Origin: Asanoa sp. WMMD1127
GTDB lineage: Bacteria > Actinomycetota > Actinomycetes > Mycobacteriales > Micromonosporaceae
DNA: 64,000 bases
Direction of reading: 5' to 3'
NCBI RefSeq assembly: GCF_029626225.1
Contig: NZ_JARUBP010000001.1
Location: 1-64,000 of the forward strand
Under the pieces are notes generated by a model that did not search any database, was not told the origin of the DNA, and was given only the letters and a program-made list of their open reading frames with translations. Within the stretch, counting starts at the first letter, position 1. Every line of letters starts with the position of its first letter. Made by a program: the position numbers and the translations under genes. This document shows, one piece after another, positions 1 through 9,894 of this stretch.

Positions 1-1019
<1,019 letters not shown>

Positions 1020-1093
1020 AAACTTGAAAAGTGTCCCGGCAACCATTATTAACGGATGCCAAAAACAATCACAATTGGCACTGGCTTATCAAA

Positions 1094-1120
1094 CACCCTG
1101 TTGAGTTCTCAAAGAACAAA
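1094..1120 (-). promoter_or_regulatory. rrn leader antitermination/processing element
   Basis: On the reverse strand this reads TTTGTTCTTTGAGAACTCAA followed by CAGGGTG. This is the strongly conserved block found upstream of 16S genes in many actinomycetes. It contains a boxA-like antitermination or RNase III processing signal about 75 nt before the mature 16S 5' end. The assignment rests on recognising the motif; processing itself is not shown by sequence. Confidence 0.7.
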
Positions 1121-1371
1121 CACACACCGTAGTTCAGGCCCGAATCTCTCGGTCCCGCCCTGCGGGGCACAACTTCTCCAGCTTACTCGGTCGGTTTCGC
1201 ACCGTCAAGCCCCAACTTTCGGCTTTCTTGCGCTTCGCCCGAGATCCCAGCCGCTCCAGGGCGCGAAGATCCGCTCCCGGTTGTTGCTAGGAATCCTGCA
1301 GACCGGCCGGATTCCGCGGCTCCCGTGAAGGGGCTCTCGGATCATCCCGCCCGGCTCCTGCCGGCTTGGAT

Positions 1372-1400
1372 ACTTTACCCGGTCGGCTTCGCGATCTCAA
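1372..1400 (-). promoter_or_regulatory. candidate rrn promoter, proximal
   Basis: Reading leftward, TTGAGA (1395-1400) is separated by exactly 17 nt from TAAAGT (1372-1377). This is a good match to a sigma-70/HrdB-type promoter. It lies about 350 nt upstream of the 16S 5' end, where rrn promoters of actinomycetes usually sit. Confidence 0.55.
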
Positions 1401-1512
1401 ATCCGGTCTCGCCGGTCGATCGCACCGCCCGAACCCCCACCAGCCTGTATCCCCTGGTAGCGGCGCTTGCTTCCCCCCGGGCGTTTTGTCCGGTGTTCCG
1501 CTTGCAGAGAGA

Positions 1513-1542
1513 AAGTTACGTGGGATCGCCCTTGGAATGCAA
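1513..1542 (-). promoter_or_regulatory. candidate rrn promoter, distal
   Basis: Reading leftward, TTGCAT (1537-1542) is followed after 18 nt by TAACTT (1513-1518). It would be a second, distal rrn promoter in tandem with the one at 1372-1400. Multiple tandem promoters are usual for actinobacterial rrn operons. Confidence 0.45.
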
Positions 1543-1617
1543 ATCAAGGTCGGTCCATGTCTAGATCAGCAGGTCGCGGCACATGTGGCCACCCGGACAC
1601 CTGTGCAAGAGTGGGGC

Positions 1618-1836
1618 ATGCCCACCGGCGGGACGTTCCTGGCCGAGGACGCGTTGCTCGGGATGCTCTTCCCGTTCTGGCAACTGGTCATCGGCCTCTG
1701 CGTGGTGCTCGCCCTGGCCGCGGCGGTCTACCGCCTGGCGGCCCGCGGCCCTTCGCGAATGACCACGGCCCTCCTCGTCACCGGCGGCGCCGTGGTCGGC
1801 ATCGCCCTCCTGAGCTACCTGACCGGCGGCAACTGA
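1618..1836 (+). CDS. small two-helix membrane protein (hypothetical)
   Basis: This is a 72-residue protein starting at the ATG after a GTGGGG stretch. It has two clear hydrophobic segments (about residues 14-37 and 48-68), separated by a basic loop containing RLAARGPSRM, and ends in TGGN. The high GC in third positions and the clean hydrophobic pattern support real coding. It points away from the rRNA promoters. No family is recognised. The same frame stays open further upstream to 1366, but that part overlaps the rRNA promoter region and has no protein-like character, so the short form is preferred. Its stop codon coincides with the start of the tandem repeat at 1834. Confidence 0.5.
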   Translation: MPTGGTFLAEDALLGMLFPFWQLVIGLCVVLALAAAVYRLAARGPSRMTTALLVTGGAVVGIALLSYLTGGN

Positions 1837-2250
1837 AGGCGACTGCCCCGCCCGCCGCTGCCACGCAAAGACGGCGACGACGAACACCCGCGAGCCGACC
1901 CAGTCACACCACCAACGCGGAGACGCCGCCATAGGCAGGGCTGGCACCACAGCACTCACGACTGAGCGGGGCACGCGAGACCTGAAGCGATTGCCCCGCC
2001 CGACCACCGTGCGCCCGAGGACGGCGACGACGAACACCCGCGAGCCGACCCAGTCACACCAACCCGCCGAACGCGGAGACGCCGCCACAGGCAGGGCTGG
2101 CACCAAAGCACTCCCGACTGAGCGGCGCACGCGAGACCTGAAGCGATCGCCCCGCCCGACCACCGTGCGCCCGAGGACGGCGACGACGAACACCCGCGAG
2201 CCGGCCCAGTCACACCAACCCGCCGAACGCGGAGACGTCGGCATGGGCAG
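1834..2250. repeat. tandem repeat, about 150-156 bp unit, 2.7 copies
   Basis: Three copies of the same unit run in a row: 1834-1983, 1984-2139 and a partial copy 2140-2250. Each begins near GAAGCGAYYGCCCCGCCCG, contains GACGGCGACGACGAACACCC (1870, 2020 and 2177) and continues with a GCCGACCCAGTCACACC-like core. Copies 2 and 3 are nearly identical; copy 1 has diverged and carries a small deletion. Both strands give open but repetitive frames with no domain, so the repeat is judged non-coding. Confidence 0.85.
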
Positions 2251-2447
2251 CGGCGGCGCCCTCGTTCCTCACGGCCGAAGCGGGCCAACACCAAGCTTCG
2301 GCTCTCCGGCGAGGACCCCTTCGGCGACGCGGCGGCCGAGGCGCGCCCCGTCGTGGAAGGCGGAAACCGGCCGCTGAACCCAGCGCGATGCCGTCCACTG
2401 CGGCACAGTCACGGCCCACTTGGTCGACGGCGACCATGAGCGCGTGC

Positions 2448-3026
2448 CTAATCAGCCGGCGGGACCAGACCGACCTCAGGGCGATTCGGATTGGTCAGGT
2501 CCGGGTCCTGGGCCGCGAACAGATGCGTAAGCGCCGGCAGACCGCGCGAGCGCACCAGGTCCGCCTCCCTCGTCGTCACCGGAACCAGCAACGTCAACAC
2601 GATCGGAACAGCCTCGGCGCGACAGACGGCGAACGACTCCGGCAGATAGCCCGGGTTCGTCGCCACCAACGCGGTCATCCGGCTGCCCGGGAAGACCGGC
2701 CCGGCCGGCCCCAGCACCTGTCCCTGCCGCAGCCCGGCCTCCCGGCCCACCAGCTCGCCGGCCACCTGGAACAACAACCCCGCTGCCCGAGCCGGATAGT
2801 CCTCGTTGGGCACGTGCATCAGGAGCTCCTGGTGCAGCGCCCCGTCCCCGCCCACCGTGAGATGGCGCTGCCACAACCCGACCGTCACCACCGTCATCAC
2901 GCCGGCGAACGGAGAGTCCGGGCCGAAGAAGCCGACCCGCACCCCCGCCGGCGTCGTCTCGTCGCCCTGGCTACCGCCGGCCATCGTGCCGAGGTACGAC
3001 TCCAGGTGCTCGATCAGGCCGCTCAC
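2448..3026 (-). CDS. SUFU-like (suppressor of fused) domain protein
   Basis: This 192-residue protein starts at a GTG and almost entirely consists of one SUFU-type domain. It shows the usual run of short conserved blocks: HQELLMHVP near residue 64, a helical ARAAGLLFQVAGEL stretch, GQVLGPAGPVFPGSRMTAL, and the C-terminal VLTLLVPVTTREADL followed by GLPALTHLF. Bacterial SUFU proteins are mostly of unknown function; some act as immunity proteins against polymorphic toxins, but no toxin gene is next to this one. It is the last gene of a tight leftward series (clpX, nitrilase, methyltransferase, this gene) and begins 10 nt after the methyltransferase stop, which suggests co-transcription. Confidence 0.75.
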   Translation of the reverse strand: MSGLIEHLESYLGTMAGGSQGDETTPAGVRVGFFGPDSPFAGVMTVVTVGLWQRHLTVGGDGALHQELLMHVPNEDYPARAAGLLFQVAGELVGREAGLRQGQVLGPAGPVFPGSRMTALVATNPGYLPESFAVCRAEAVPIVLTLLVPVTTREADLVRSRGLPALTHLFAAQDPDLTNPNRPEVGLVPPAD

Positions 3027-3036
3027 GGTCTCGACG

Positions 3037-3849
3037 CTAACCCGCTGGCCGGTCGCCCCACGCCAGGATCGCCGCCGTCGGCAACGCCAGCCGGCCGTCG
3101 GCCGCCGCGAAGGGCGCCGTCAGGCGGTCGAAGGACGACCTCACGCGGGCGCGGGTCGGCTCGTCCTGGGCCGCCAGCACCGCCCCGGTCGCACCGAGAC
3201 CCGCCGCCGGCCCGTTCCACCACGCCTCCGCATCCGTCTCGTGCACCCAGGCGGGCGCGGAGCCGCCGACCGACACCAGCCCGGCCCGGCGCAGCAACCC
3301 GCACAACCCGTCGACGCTCCGCGGGAAGTCGTCCGACGGCGAGAGGCGCGGCAGGCCCTGCGGACGTACGACCCCGGCGGCGGCGAAGATGTCCGACCAC
3401 AAGGCTTGCGCCGGCGGCGGTGGATGGGGCCAGATCGTCACCGCCACCCGACCGCCCGGCCGGACCACCCGCCGCATCGACGTCAGGGCCGCCAGCGGAT
3501 CACCCACATGGTTGACCACGAAGTTCGCCACCGCGACGTCGAACGAGCCGGCGGGAAACGGCAGCGACGGCAGCGCAGCCAGGCGGACGTCGGGCACCCG
3601 CGCCCGAGCCAGCGCGACCATGCTCGCCGACGCGTCGACCGCGACGACCGAAGCGCCCCGCGCGAGCGCCAGCTCCGCGACCGTCCCCGGGCCCGTGCCC
3701 ACGTCGAGCAGCGACACCCCGGGAGCTACCCCAGCAGCGTCCAGAAGCGACGAAGCCGCCCCCGCGCACAAGTCGGCCAGGGTGTCCCGATAGACGGCCG
3801 CACGATCGGCCCACTGCGCGCGTTCGTGCGCGTCGAAGGTCAGGCTCAC
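3037..3849 (-). CDS. class I SAM-dependent methyltransferase
   Basis: This 270-residue protein has motif [12 protein letters not shown] (near residue 48), an acidic VVAVDAS end of strand beta2, the motif IV region [12 protein letters not shown] and a post-motif RPGGRVAV. Together these mark a Rossmann-fold methyltransferase of the Methyltransf_11/25 type. The substrate cannot be told. The GTG start overlaps the stop of the upstream nitrilase gene (GTGA at 3846-3849), a sign of translational coupling. The frame is open much further upstream, but that part lies antisense to nothing and in a shifted frame over the nitrilase gene, so it is rejected. Confidence 0.85.
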   Translation of the reverse strand: MSLTFDAHERAQWADRAAVYRDTLADLCAGAASSLLDAAGVAPGVSLLDVGTGPGTVAELALARGASVVAVDASASMVALARARVPDVRLAALPSLPFPAGSFDVAVANFVVNHVGDPLAALTSMRRVVRPGGRVAVTIWPHPPPPAQALWSDIFAAAGVVRPQGLPRLSPSDDFPRSVDGLCGLLRRAGLVSVGGSAPAWVHETDAEAWWNGPAAGLGATGAVLAAQDEPTRARVRSSFDRLTAPFAAADGRLALPTAAILAWGDRPAG

Positions 3850-4655
3850 CCGACGGTGAACGGACGCCGGTTGGCCAGCGACGGCAGCTCGCTCCTGATC
3901 CGCGAGAGCCGCGACAGGTCGAGGTCGGCGACCACGACCGTGACCTCGTCGGGCGCCTGCGCCACGACCGTCCCCCACGGGTCGACGATCATCGAGCGGC
4001 CGAAGCAGGAGCGCCCGGGCTCGTGGTCGCCGATCTGACCGGCGGCCACGACGTAGCACTGGTTCTCGATCGCCCGCGCGCGCAGCAGCACCTCCCAGTG
4101 GTCGCGCCCGGTGTGCAGCATGAACGCCGCCGGCACGACCAGCACCTGCGCGCCGGAGTCGGCCGCGAGCGACCGGTAGAGCTCGGGGAAGCGCAGGTCG
4201 TAGCAGGTCGTCAGGCCGAACGGCACACCGTCCACAGTGGCCACCGCAGTGGTGGTGCCCGGCGCGATCGACGCCGACTCCAGATAGGACACCTTGCCGG
4301 GGATCTCGACGTCGTACAGGTGGATCTTGCGGTAGACCGCCGACAGCGCGCCCGTGCGGTCGAAGACCAGCGAGGTGTTGTAGGAGTGCCCCGGCGTCGG
4401 ACCCGCCTCGTGGAAGGAGCCCGCGTGCACCCACATGCCGAGCTCGCGCGCCGCCGTGGAGAAGAACGAGCCGTATTCGCCGTCGACCGGCTCAGGGGCC
4501 GGCAGACCCGACGAGGGCCCGAGGTAGTCGGTGTATTCCGGCAGGACGGCGATGTCAGCCCCGAGCGCGGCGGCCCGCTCCAACAGCGACCGCGCCGTCT
4601 TGAGGTTGGACGCGCGGTCGTCCCGCGCGTTGAGCTGGCAAACGGCGACGCGCAC
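3846..4655 (-). CDS. carbon-nitrogen hydrolase (nitrilase superfamily, Nit1/Nit2-like)
   Basis: This 269-residue protein carries the full nitrilase catalytic set: Glu40 in VLPEYTDY, Lys110 in VYRKIHLYD and Cys151 in [13 protein letters not shown]. The RKIHLYD and CYDLRFPE contexts are those of the Nit branch that includes omega-amidase (2-oxoglutaramate hydrolysis) and deaminated-glutathione amidase. The enzyme probably hydrolyses an amide as a metabolite-repair or nitrogen-salvage step in the cytoplasm. The gene starts 2 nt after the clpX stop codon and overlaps the following methyltransferase by 4 nt. The substrate assignment is inference. Confidence 0.88.
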   Translation of the reverse strand: MRVAVCQLNARDDRASNLKTARSLLERAAALGADIAVLPEYTDYLGPSSGLPAPEPVDGEYGSFFSTAARELGMWVHAGSFHEAGPTPGHSYNTSLVFDRTGALSAVYRKIHLYDVEIPGKVSYLESASIAPGTTTAVATVDGVPFGLTTCYDLRFPELYRSLAADSGAQVLVVPAAFMLHTGRDHWEVLLRARAIENQCYVVAAGQIGDHEPGRSCFGRSMIVDPWGTVVAQAPDEVTVVVADLDLSRLSRIRSELPSLANRRPFTVG

Positions 4656-4657
4656 CG

Positions 4658-5941
4658 TCAGGCCGACTTCTCCTCGCGGTCCCGCCGGCGCCGGCCGGCG
4701 AACTCGCGGGGCACGATCGTCGGGTTGACGTTTTCGAGGACCACCGCGCGGGTGATCAGCACGCGGGCGGCGTCGGGGTTGCTGGGCACCTCGTACATCA
4801 CGGAGAGGAGGACCTCTTCCATGATGGCCCGCAGGCCGCGGGCGCCGGTGCCGCGGAGCATGGCCTGGTCGGCGATCGCCTCCAGCGCCGCGGGCTCGAA
4901 CTCGAGCTCGACGCCGTCGAGCTCGAACAGCCGCTGGTATTGCCGGACCAGCGCGTTGCGCGGCTCGGTCAGGATCTTCACCAGCGCCTCGCGGTCGAGG
5001 GACCGCACGTTGGTGATCACCGGGAGCCGGCCGATGAACTCGGGGATCAGGCCGAACTTGAGCATGTCTTCCGGCATGACCTGGCTGAACACGTCGTCGG
5101 TCGACCGCTCGGAGACCGCGCGTAGTCGGGCGCCGAAGCCGGTGCCGCCCTGGCCGGTGCGGGACTCGATGATCCGGTCGAGGCCGGCGAACGCGCCACC
5201 GCAGATGAACAGCACGTTGGTGGTGTCGATCTGGATGAACTCCTGGTGCGGGTGCTTGCGGCCGCCCTGCGGCGGCACGTTGGCCACCGTGCCCTCGAGG
5301 ATCTTGAGCAGGGCCTGCTGCACGCCTTCACCGGAGACGTCGCGCGTGATCGACGGGTTCTCCGACTTGCGGGCGATCTTGTCGACCTCGTCGATGTAGA
5401 TGATGCCGGTCTCGGCGCGCTTGATGTCGTAGTCGGCGGCCTGGATCAGCTTGAGGAGGATGTTCTCGACATCCTCACCGACGTAGCCGGCCTCGGTCAG
5501 CGCGGTCGCGTCGGCGATGGCGAACGGCACGTTGAGCATGCGGGCCAGGGTCTGCGCCAGGTGGGTCTTGCCGCAGCCGGTGGGGCCGATGAGCATGATG
5601 TTGGACTTGGCCACCTCGACGGCGTCGTTGCCGGAGCCGTGCGACTCGGCCTGGATCCGCTTGTAGTGGTTGTAGACCGCGACGGAGAGCGCCTTCTTGG
5701 CCTGGTCCTGGCCGACGACGTAGCCGTTGAGGAACTGGTAGATCTCCATCGGCTTGGGAAGCTCTTCCCACTTCACCTCGCCGGACTCGGCCAGCTCCTC
5801 TTCGATGATCTCGTTGCAGAGGTCGATGCACTCGTCGCAGATGTAGACGCCAGGCCCCGCGATGAGCTTCTTGACCTGCTTCTGCGACTTCCCGCAGAAG
5901 GAGCACTTGAGTAGGTCGCCACCGTCGCCGATCCGTGCCAC
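4658..5941 (-). CDS. clpX: ATP-dependent Clp protease ATP-binding subunit ClpX
   Basis: This 427-residue protein has the standard ClpX length and layout. The N-terminal zinc-binding domain has Cys13, Cys16, Cys35 and Cys38. A AAA+ domain follows with Walker A GPTGCGKT (119-126), pore loop GYVG (152-155), Walker B IIYIDEVD (180-187), the [10 protein letters not shown] (RKH) loop and sensor motifs in the [13 protein letters not shown] region. ClpX unfolds proteins and feeds them to ClpP1P2. Here clpX lies downstream of clpP1-clpP2 in the same direction, separated from clpP2 by about 160 nt that may carry its own promoter. The ATG start gives the expected [18 protein letters not shown] beginning. 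Confidence 0.98.
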   Translation of the reverse strand: MARIGDGGDLLKCSFCGKSQKQVKKLIAGPGVYICDECIDLCNEIIEEELAESGEVKWEELPKPMEIYQFLNGYVVGQDQAKKALSVAVYNHYKRIQAESHGSGNDAVEVAKSNIMLIGPTGCGKTHLAQTLARMLNVPFAIADATALTEAGYVGEDVENILLKLIQAADYDIKRAETGIIYIDEVDKIARKSENPSITRDVSGEGVQQALLKILEGTVANVPPQGGRKHPHQEFIQIDTTNVLFICGGAFAGLDRIIESRTGQGGTGFGARLRAVSERSTDDVFSQVMPEDMLKFGLIPEFIGRLPVITNVRSLDREALVKILTEPRNALVRQYQRLFELDGVELEFEPAALEAIADQAMLRGTGARGLRAIMEEVLLSVMYEVPSNPDAARVLITRAVVLENVNPTIVPREFAGRRRRDREEKSA

Positions 5942-6100
5942 CTACGTTCTCCCTGCGCTCGTCGGCCGCGGCGGACCGCATCCGGGTTGTGTGCGAACTC
6001 GACGTTACCCGCTCGGGAGGTTATCTCCGACCCCCAAAATGGGTGTGTCAGGGACCAGCCAGTGTCACCAACCCGGCCGATCCCCGACACTTTGCCCAAA

Positions 6101-6763
6101 TCAGCCAGCGGCAGCGGCTGCCAGCAGGCCCTTCTTGCGGCTGGTGAGGATGGTGTCGACCAGCCCGTACTCCCGCGCTTCCTCGGCCGTCATGATCTTG
6201 TCACGGTCGACGTCCTTGGAAACCTGCTCGCGGGGCCGGCCCGAGTGCCGGGAGATGATCTCCTCCATCTGGGACCGCATGCGCAGGATCTCGCGCGCCT
6301 GGATCTCGATGTCGGAGCCCTGCCCGTAGCCGCCCTCGGTGGCCGGCTGGTGGATGATGATCCGCGAGTTCGGCAGCGCCATCCGCTTGCCCGGCGTGCC
6401 GGCGCCCAGCAGCACGGCCGCCGCCGATGCCGCCTGGCCGAGGCAGACCGTCTGGATGTCGGGCCGCACGTACTGCATGGTGTCGTAGATCGCGGTCATC
6501 GCCGTGAACGAGCCACCGGGCGAGTTGATGTACATGATGATGTCGCGGTCGGGGTCGGTGCCCTCGAGCGTCAACAGCTGCGCCATCACGTCGTTGGCCG
6601 ACGCGTCGTCGACCTGGACGCCGAGGAAGATGATCCGGTCCTCGAACAGCTTGTTGTACGGGTTCGACTCCTTGATGCCGTACGAGGTGCGCTCGACGAA
6701 CGAGGGCAGCACGTAGCGGTTGTGCACCGGAGCGAACTGCGGAGGCAGCGTCAAGTCAGTCAT
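6101..6763 (-). CDS. clpP2: ATP-dependent Clp protease proteolytic subunit ClpP2
   Basis: This 220-residue serine peptidase of family S14 has catalytic Ser113 (CLGQAASAAAV), His138 (IIIHQPATEG) and Asp188 (DVDRDKIM). The longer N-terminal arm and its place directly after clpP1 (11 nt gap) identify it as the second subunit of the mixed actinobacterial ClpP1P2 complex, which needs both rings for activity and docks ClpX or ClpC1. The start is the ATG preceded by a purine-rich site within the short gap after clpP1. The alanine-rich C-terminus is typical. Confidence 0.97.
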   Translation of the reverse strand: MTDLTLPPQFAPVHNRYVLPSFVERTSYGIKESNPYNKLFEDRIIFLGVQVDDASANDVMAQLLTLEGTDPDRDIIMYINSPGGSFTAMTAIYDTMQYVRPDIQTVCLGQAASAAAVLLGAGTPGKRMALPNSRIIIHQPATEGGYGQGSDIEIQAREILRMRSQMEEIISRHSGRPREQVSKDVDRDKIMTAEEAREYGLVDTILTSRKKGLLAAAAAG

Positions 6764-6774
6764 GGTCGGCTCCC

Positions 6775-7416
6775 TCAGCCCAGAGTCCCGGCGCCCTCCG
6801 GAACCTGCGCGGCTCCGGTGATCACCTTGTCGATGAATCCGTAGTCCTTGGCCTCCTGCGCCGTGAACCAGCGGTCCCGGTCGGAGTCGGCCTCGATCTG
6901 GTCCTGCGACTGGCCGGTGTGCGCCGCGACCCGCTCCTGGAACATCCGCTTGGTGTAGAGCATCTGCTCCGCCTGGATCGCGATGTCGGAGGCGGTGCCG
7001 CCCATCCCGCCGGACGGCTGGTGCATCATGATCCGCGCGTGCGGCAGGGCGTAGCGCTTGCCCTTGGTGCCCGCGCAGAGCAGGAGCTGGCCCATCGACG
7101 CGGCCATGCCCATGGCGACCGTGGACACGTCGTTGTCGATGAACTGCATCGTGTCGTAGATCGCCATGCCGGAGTAGACGGAGCCACCCGGCGAGTTGAT
7201 CCACAGGTTGATGTCGCGGCCCGGGTCCTCCGCCGCCAGCAGCAGCAGCTGCGCGCAGATGCGGTTGGCCACCTGGTCGGTAACCTCACTGCCGAGGAAG
7301 ATGATGCGTTCCTTGAGCAGCCGGTTGTAGACCGAGTCGTCGAGCCCGCCGGCGAGCTGGTCGCCGCGCGCCTCGTGCGCCCGGATGGGCGACGCTGGAA
7401 TATGCAGATCGGTCAT
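6775..7416 (-). CDS. clpP1: ATP-dependent Clp protease proteolytic subunit ClpP1
   Basis: This 213-residue protein has catalytic Ser107 ([10 protein letters not shown]), His132 (IMMHQPSGG) and Asp181 (SDRDRWF), together with the conserved [12 protein letters not shown] segment. It is the first gene of the clpP1-clpP2 pair. A GAGAGG ribosome binding site lies just upstream of the ATG, and a predicted ClgR operator lies 80 nt further upstream. ClpP1 and ClpP2 together form the essential or near-essential protease of actinomycetes. Confidence 0.97.
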   Translation of the reverse strand: MTDLHIPASPIRAHEARGDQLAGGLDDSVYNRLLKERIIFLGSEVTDQVANRICAQLLLLAAEDPGRDINLWINSPGGSVYSGMAIYDTMQFIDNDVSTVAMGMAASMGQLLLCAGTKGKRYALPHARIMMHQPSGGMGGTASDIAIQAEQMLYTKRMFQERVAAHTGQSQDQIEADSDRDRWFTAQEAKDYGFIDKVITGAAQVPEGAGTLG

Positions 7417-7496
7417 GGCAGCCTCTCGCTCGTTTCCGTTCTACGCCCGACATTAACCGCTGCCCGAGGCGCTGACTTCCCGCCGACAGCGGTGTT

Positions 7497-7507
7497 CGCT
7501 CTCAGCG
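7497..7507 (-). promoter_or_regulatory. predicted ClgR operator upstream of clpP1P2
   Basis: On the strand of clpP1 this reads CGCTGAGAGCG followed by AAC. It fits the ClgR consensus CGCYNANRGCG with the preferred W-W-S flank. It lies about 80 nt upstream of the clpP1 ATG, between tig and clpP1. In Corynebacterium, Streptomyces and Mycobacterium, ClgR activates clpP1P2, so position and sequence agree. Binding is predicted only. Confidence 0.7.
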
Positions 7508-7520
7508 CAGGCAGGCGCGA

Positions 7521-8855
7521 TCAGTGGTTGTGTTCGGTGACCTCGCGCACCGCGTCCAGGCTGATCGGGTTGCCGGCCGAGTCCGTGATCTTGACCCGCT
7601 CCATCACCAGGGTGAGCGCCTTGCCGCGCCGCACGTCGCCGAAGACCGCGCCGGCCGCGCCGGACCGGACGAGCTGGTCGTAGTACTGCTGCGGCTGCAT
7701 GCCGGCCCGCTGCGCCCGGTGCATGATCTCGTGCCCGAACTCGTCGTCGGAGATCTGCACGTCCTCGGCGTCGGCCAGGGTGTCGAGCACCAGCTGGATC
7801 TTGACGCCCTCGGTCGCCGCCTCGGTGAGCTCGGCGTCGATCTGCTCCTCGGTCTTGTCCTCGGCCGCGAGGTATTCCTCGTAGGAGGCGCCGATGCGCT
7901 CGAGCTGGTCGGCCATCGCCTGCTTGCGGTGCTCGACCTCCTCCTTGACGACACCCTCGGGCGCGGGCACCTCGGCGGCCTCGACCACCTGCTGCAGCGC
8001 CTTGTCGCGGGCCGCGTAGATCTGCTCGACCTGCTTGGCCTGGGTCACCCGCTTGCGGAGGTCCTCGCGCAGCTCGTCGAGCGTGTCGAACTCGCTGGCC
8101 AGCTGGGCGAACTCGTCGTCGAGCTCCGGCAGCTGCTTCTCCTTGACGGTGCGCACGGTGACCGCCACGTCGGCGTCGCGACCCGCGAACTCGCCGCCGA
8201 CCAGCTGCGTGCTGAACGACGTCTCGTCGCCCGCGGACAGGCCGACCAGCACCTCGTCGAGGCCCGGCAGCAGCTGCTTGCTGCCGACCTCGTGGGAGAT
8301 GTTGGTGGCCGAGCCGCCCGGCACCTCTTCGCCGTCGACGGTGGCCTTCATGTCGATCTGGACGTAGTCGTCGTCCCGCGCCGCCCGCTCGACCGTCTTG
8401 AGGGTCGCGAACCGCTCGCGCAGCGCCTCGATCTGGCTGTCGACCTCGTTGTCACCGATCTGCAGCTCGTCGACCGTGACCTCGATCGTGGACAGGTCGG
8501 GCAGGTTGATCTCCGGCCGGACGTCGATCTCGGCGGTGAACCGCAGCGGCTCGCCGTCGCTGAACTCGGTGATCTCGACCTCGGGGCGGCCGAGCGTCTT
8601 GACCTCGTGCTCGCGCACGGCGGCGACGATGTTCTCCGGGATCGCCTCCTGCACGGCCTCGTTGAGCACGGCGCCACGGCCGACCCGCTGGTCGATCACC
8701 GCGGACGGCACCTTGCCCTTGCGGAAGCCGGGAACGGTCACCTGCTGGGCGATCTCCCGGTACGCCTTGCGGAGGCTCGGTTCGAGCTCGACGAACGGCA
8801 CCTCGATGGCGAGCCGCACCCGGGTCGGGCTCAGGGTCTCGACGGTGCTCTTCAC
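7521..8855 (-). CDS. tig: trigger factor (ribosome-associated chaperone, prolyl isomerase)
   Basis: This 444-residue protein has the trigger-factor architecture. The N-terminal ribosome-binding domain carries the signature GFRKGKVPSAVI, an FKBP-type prolyl isomerase domain (roughly 160-240) includes the VQIDMKATVDGEEVPGG region, and a long helical C-terminal chaperone domain follows. It binds ribosomes at the exit tunnel and shields nascent chains. The gene precedes clpP1P2-clpX in the same direction, the common bacterial order, and tRNA-Pro lies just upstream. The histidine-containing end EVTEHNH is usual for actinobacterial homologues. Confidence 0.97.
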   Translation of the reverse strand: MKSTVETLSPTRVRLAIEVPFVELEPSLRKAYREIAQQVTVPGFRKGKVPSAVIDQRVGRGAVLNEAVQEAIPENIVAAVREHEVKTLGRPEVEITEFSDGEPLRFTAEIDVRPEINLPDLSTIEVTVDELQIGDNEVDSQIEALRERFATLKTVERAARDDDYVQIDMKATVDGEEVPGGSATNISHEVGSKQLLPGLDEVLVGLSAGDETSFSTQLVGGEFAGRDADVAVTVRTVKEKQLPELDDEFAQLASEFDTLDELREDLRKRVTQAKQVEQIYAARDKALQQVVEAAEVPAPEGVVKEEVEHRKQAMADQLERIGASYEEYLAAEDKTEEQIDAELTEAATEGVKIQLVLDTLADAEDVQISDDEFGHEIMHRAQRAGMQPQQYYDQLVRSGAAGAVFGDVRRGKALTLVMERVKITDSAGNPISLDAVREVTEHNH

Positions 8856-8941
8856 AGGCGTACTCCTCGGAATGTCTTCATGGGGCGATCAGCCCATCGA
8901 GTGTAGGCGCGTCGCTGATGCAGCCGCCGCGCCGGTCACTG

Positions 8942-9015
8942 TCGGGGTGGCGGGATTTGAACCCACGGCCCCTCGCTCCCAAAGCGAGTGCGCTACCAAG
9001 CTGCGCCACACCCCG
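8942..9015 (-). tRNA. tRNA-Pro (anticodon TGG)
   Basis: The reverse strand folds as a 74-nt tRNA. The acceptor CGGGGTG pairs with CACCCCG, the D arm contains GGCGCAGCTTGGTAGCGC, the anticodon stem CTCGC/GCGAG holds loop TTTGGGA, and the T arm has GTGGGTTCAAATCCCGC. The anticodon TGG reads proline. The discriminator is A and CCA is not encoded. Confidence 0.97.
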
Positions 9016-9236
9016 TGGCGAACCGAAGTCTATGCGGTAGGCGTGCACCGTCCGCGCCCGGCGTCCCATTCCCGCACGGTGGGTGACGGATAAAGCGGAC
9101 AAACCCTATTGCCCGGGTCCGCGGTGGGCACGACCGTCGCTCCCGCCGGGGACCGCTCGCTGCGCTTCGCTGCCATGTTCGCGCGGGTCAATCGCCGGTA
9201 CGATGCGCGAAATCGAGCGCGGAAGGAGGCGGAGCC

Positions 9237-9893
9237 ATGCGCATTCTGCTCGTCGAAGACGACCTGCGGGTGGCGTCCGTCATGAAGTCGATGCTCGTGC
9301 GCCGGGGATATCAGGTGGAGCACGCCGCGACCGCCAAGGCGGCCGTCGAGGCGGCGCCCTGCGACCTCGTGCTGCTCGACCTGAGCCTGCCCGACGGAGA
9401 CGGCATCGACGTGTGCCGCGCGTTGCGGACCCGTGACGACAATCTGGCGATCATCGCCGTCACCGCCCGCTCCGACGAGCGCGACAAGGTCAACGGCTTC
9501 CGGGTCGGCGCCGACGACTACGTGGTCAAGCCTTTCTCGATGGCCGAGCTCCAGCTGCGGATCGAGGCGCTGCTGCGGCGCGCCGCCCGCGGGGTCGCGG
9601 CCCGGCAGACCCGCGAGATCGGGCCGCTGCGGATCGACTTCACGGCCCGGGAGGTCACCGTCGACGGGGTGCCGATCTCGTTGACGCGCAAGGAGTTCGA
9701 CATCCTGGCCTCGCTGGCGCGTCAGCCCGGCGTGGCCGTCACCCGCGAGCGGATCCTGCTCGACGTCTGGCAGACGACCTGGTCCGGGCGGCACACCCTC
9801 GAGGTGCACATCGCCTCCCTGCGCGCCAAGCTCGGCCAGCCCGACCTGGTCCGCACGGTGCGCGGGGTCGGCTACCGGCTGCAGGCGGAGTGA
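9237..9893 (+). CDS. OmpR/PhoB-family response regulator
   Basis: This 218-residue protein has an N-terminal receiver domain with acidic pocket Glu7-Asp8-Asp9, phospho-acceptor Asp49 (LLDLSLPDGDG), Thr76 and Lys98 (VKPF). A C-terminal winged-helix domain (about 125-218) contains LTRKEFDILASLA and the ending VRTVRGVGYRLQ. An AAGGAGG ribosome binding site precedes the ATG. The kinase gene starts 2 nt after the stop codon, so the two form an operon. Its target genes are unknown; the facing binding-protein gene is a plausible one. Confidence 0.95.
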   Translation: MRILLVEDDLRVASVMKSMLVRRGYQVEHAATAKAAVEAAPCDLVLLDLSLPDGDGIDVCRALRTRDDNLAIIAVTARSDERDKVNGFRVGADDYVVKPFSMAELQLRIEALLRRAARGVAARQTREIGPLRIDFTAREVTVDGVPISLTRKEFDILASLARQPGVAVTRERILLDVWQTTWSGRHTLEVHIASLRAKLGQPDLVRTVRGVGYRLQAE

Positions 9894-9894
9894 C

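Noticed and set aside
1561-2244. Reverse-strand 227-codon frame over the tandem repeat
   Set aside because: Its repeats simply reflect the DNA repeat; it has no domain and overlaps a better forward small gene.
8878-9102. Protein-like frame GVAQLGSALALGARGRGFKS across the tRNA-Pro
   Set aside because: This is the well-known false translation of a tRNA gene, not a protein.
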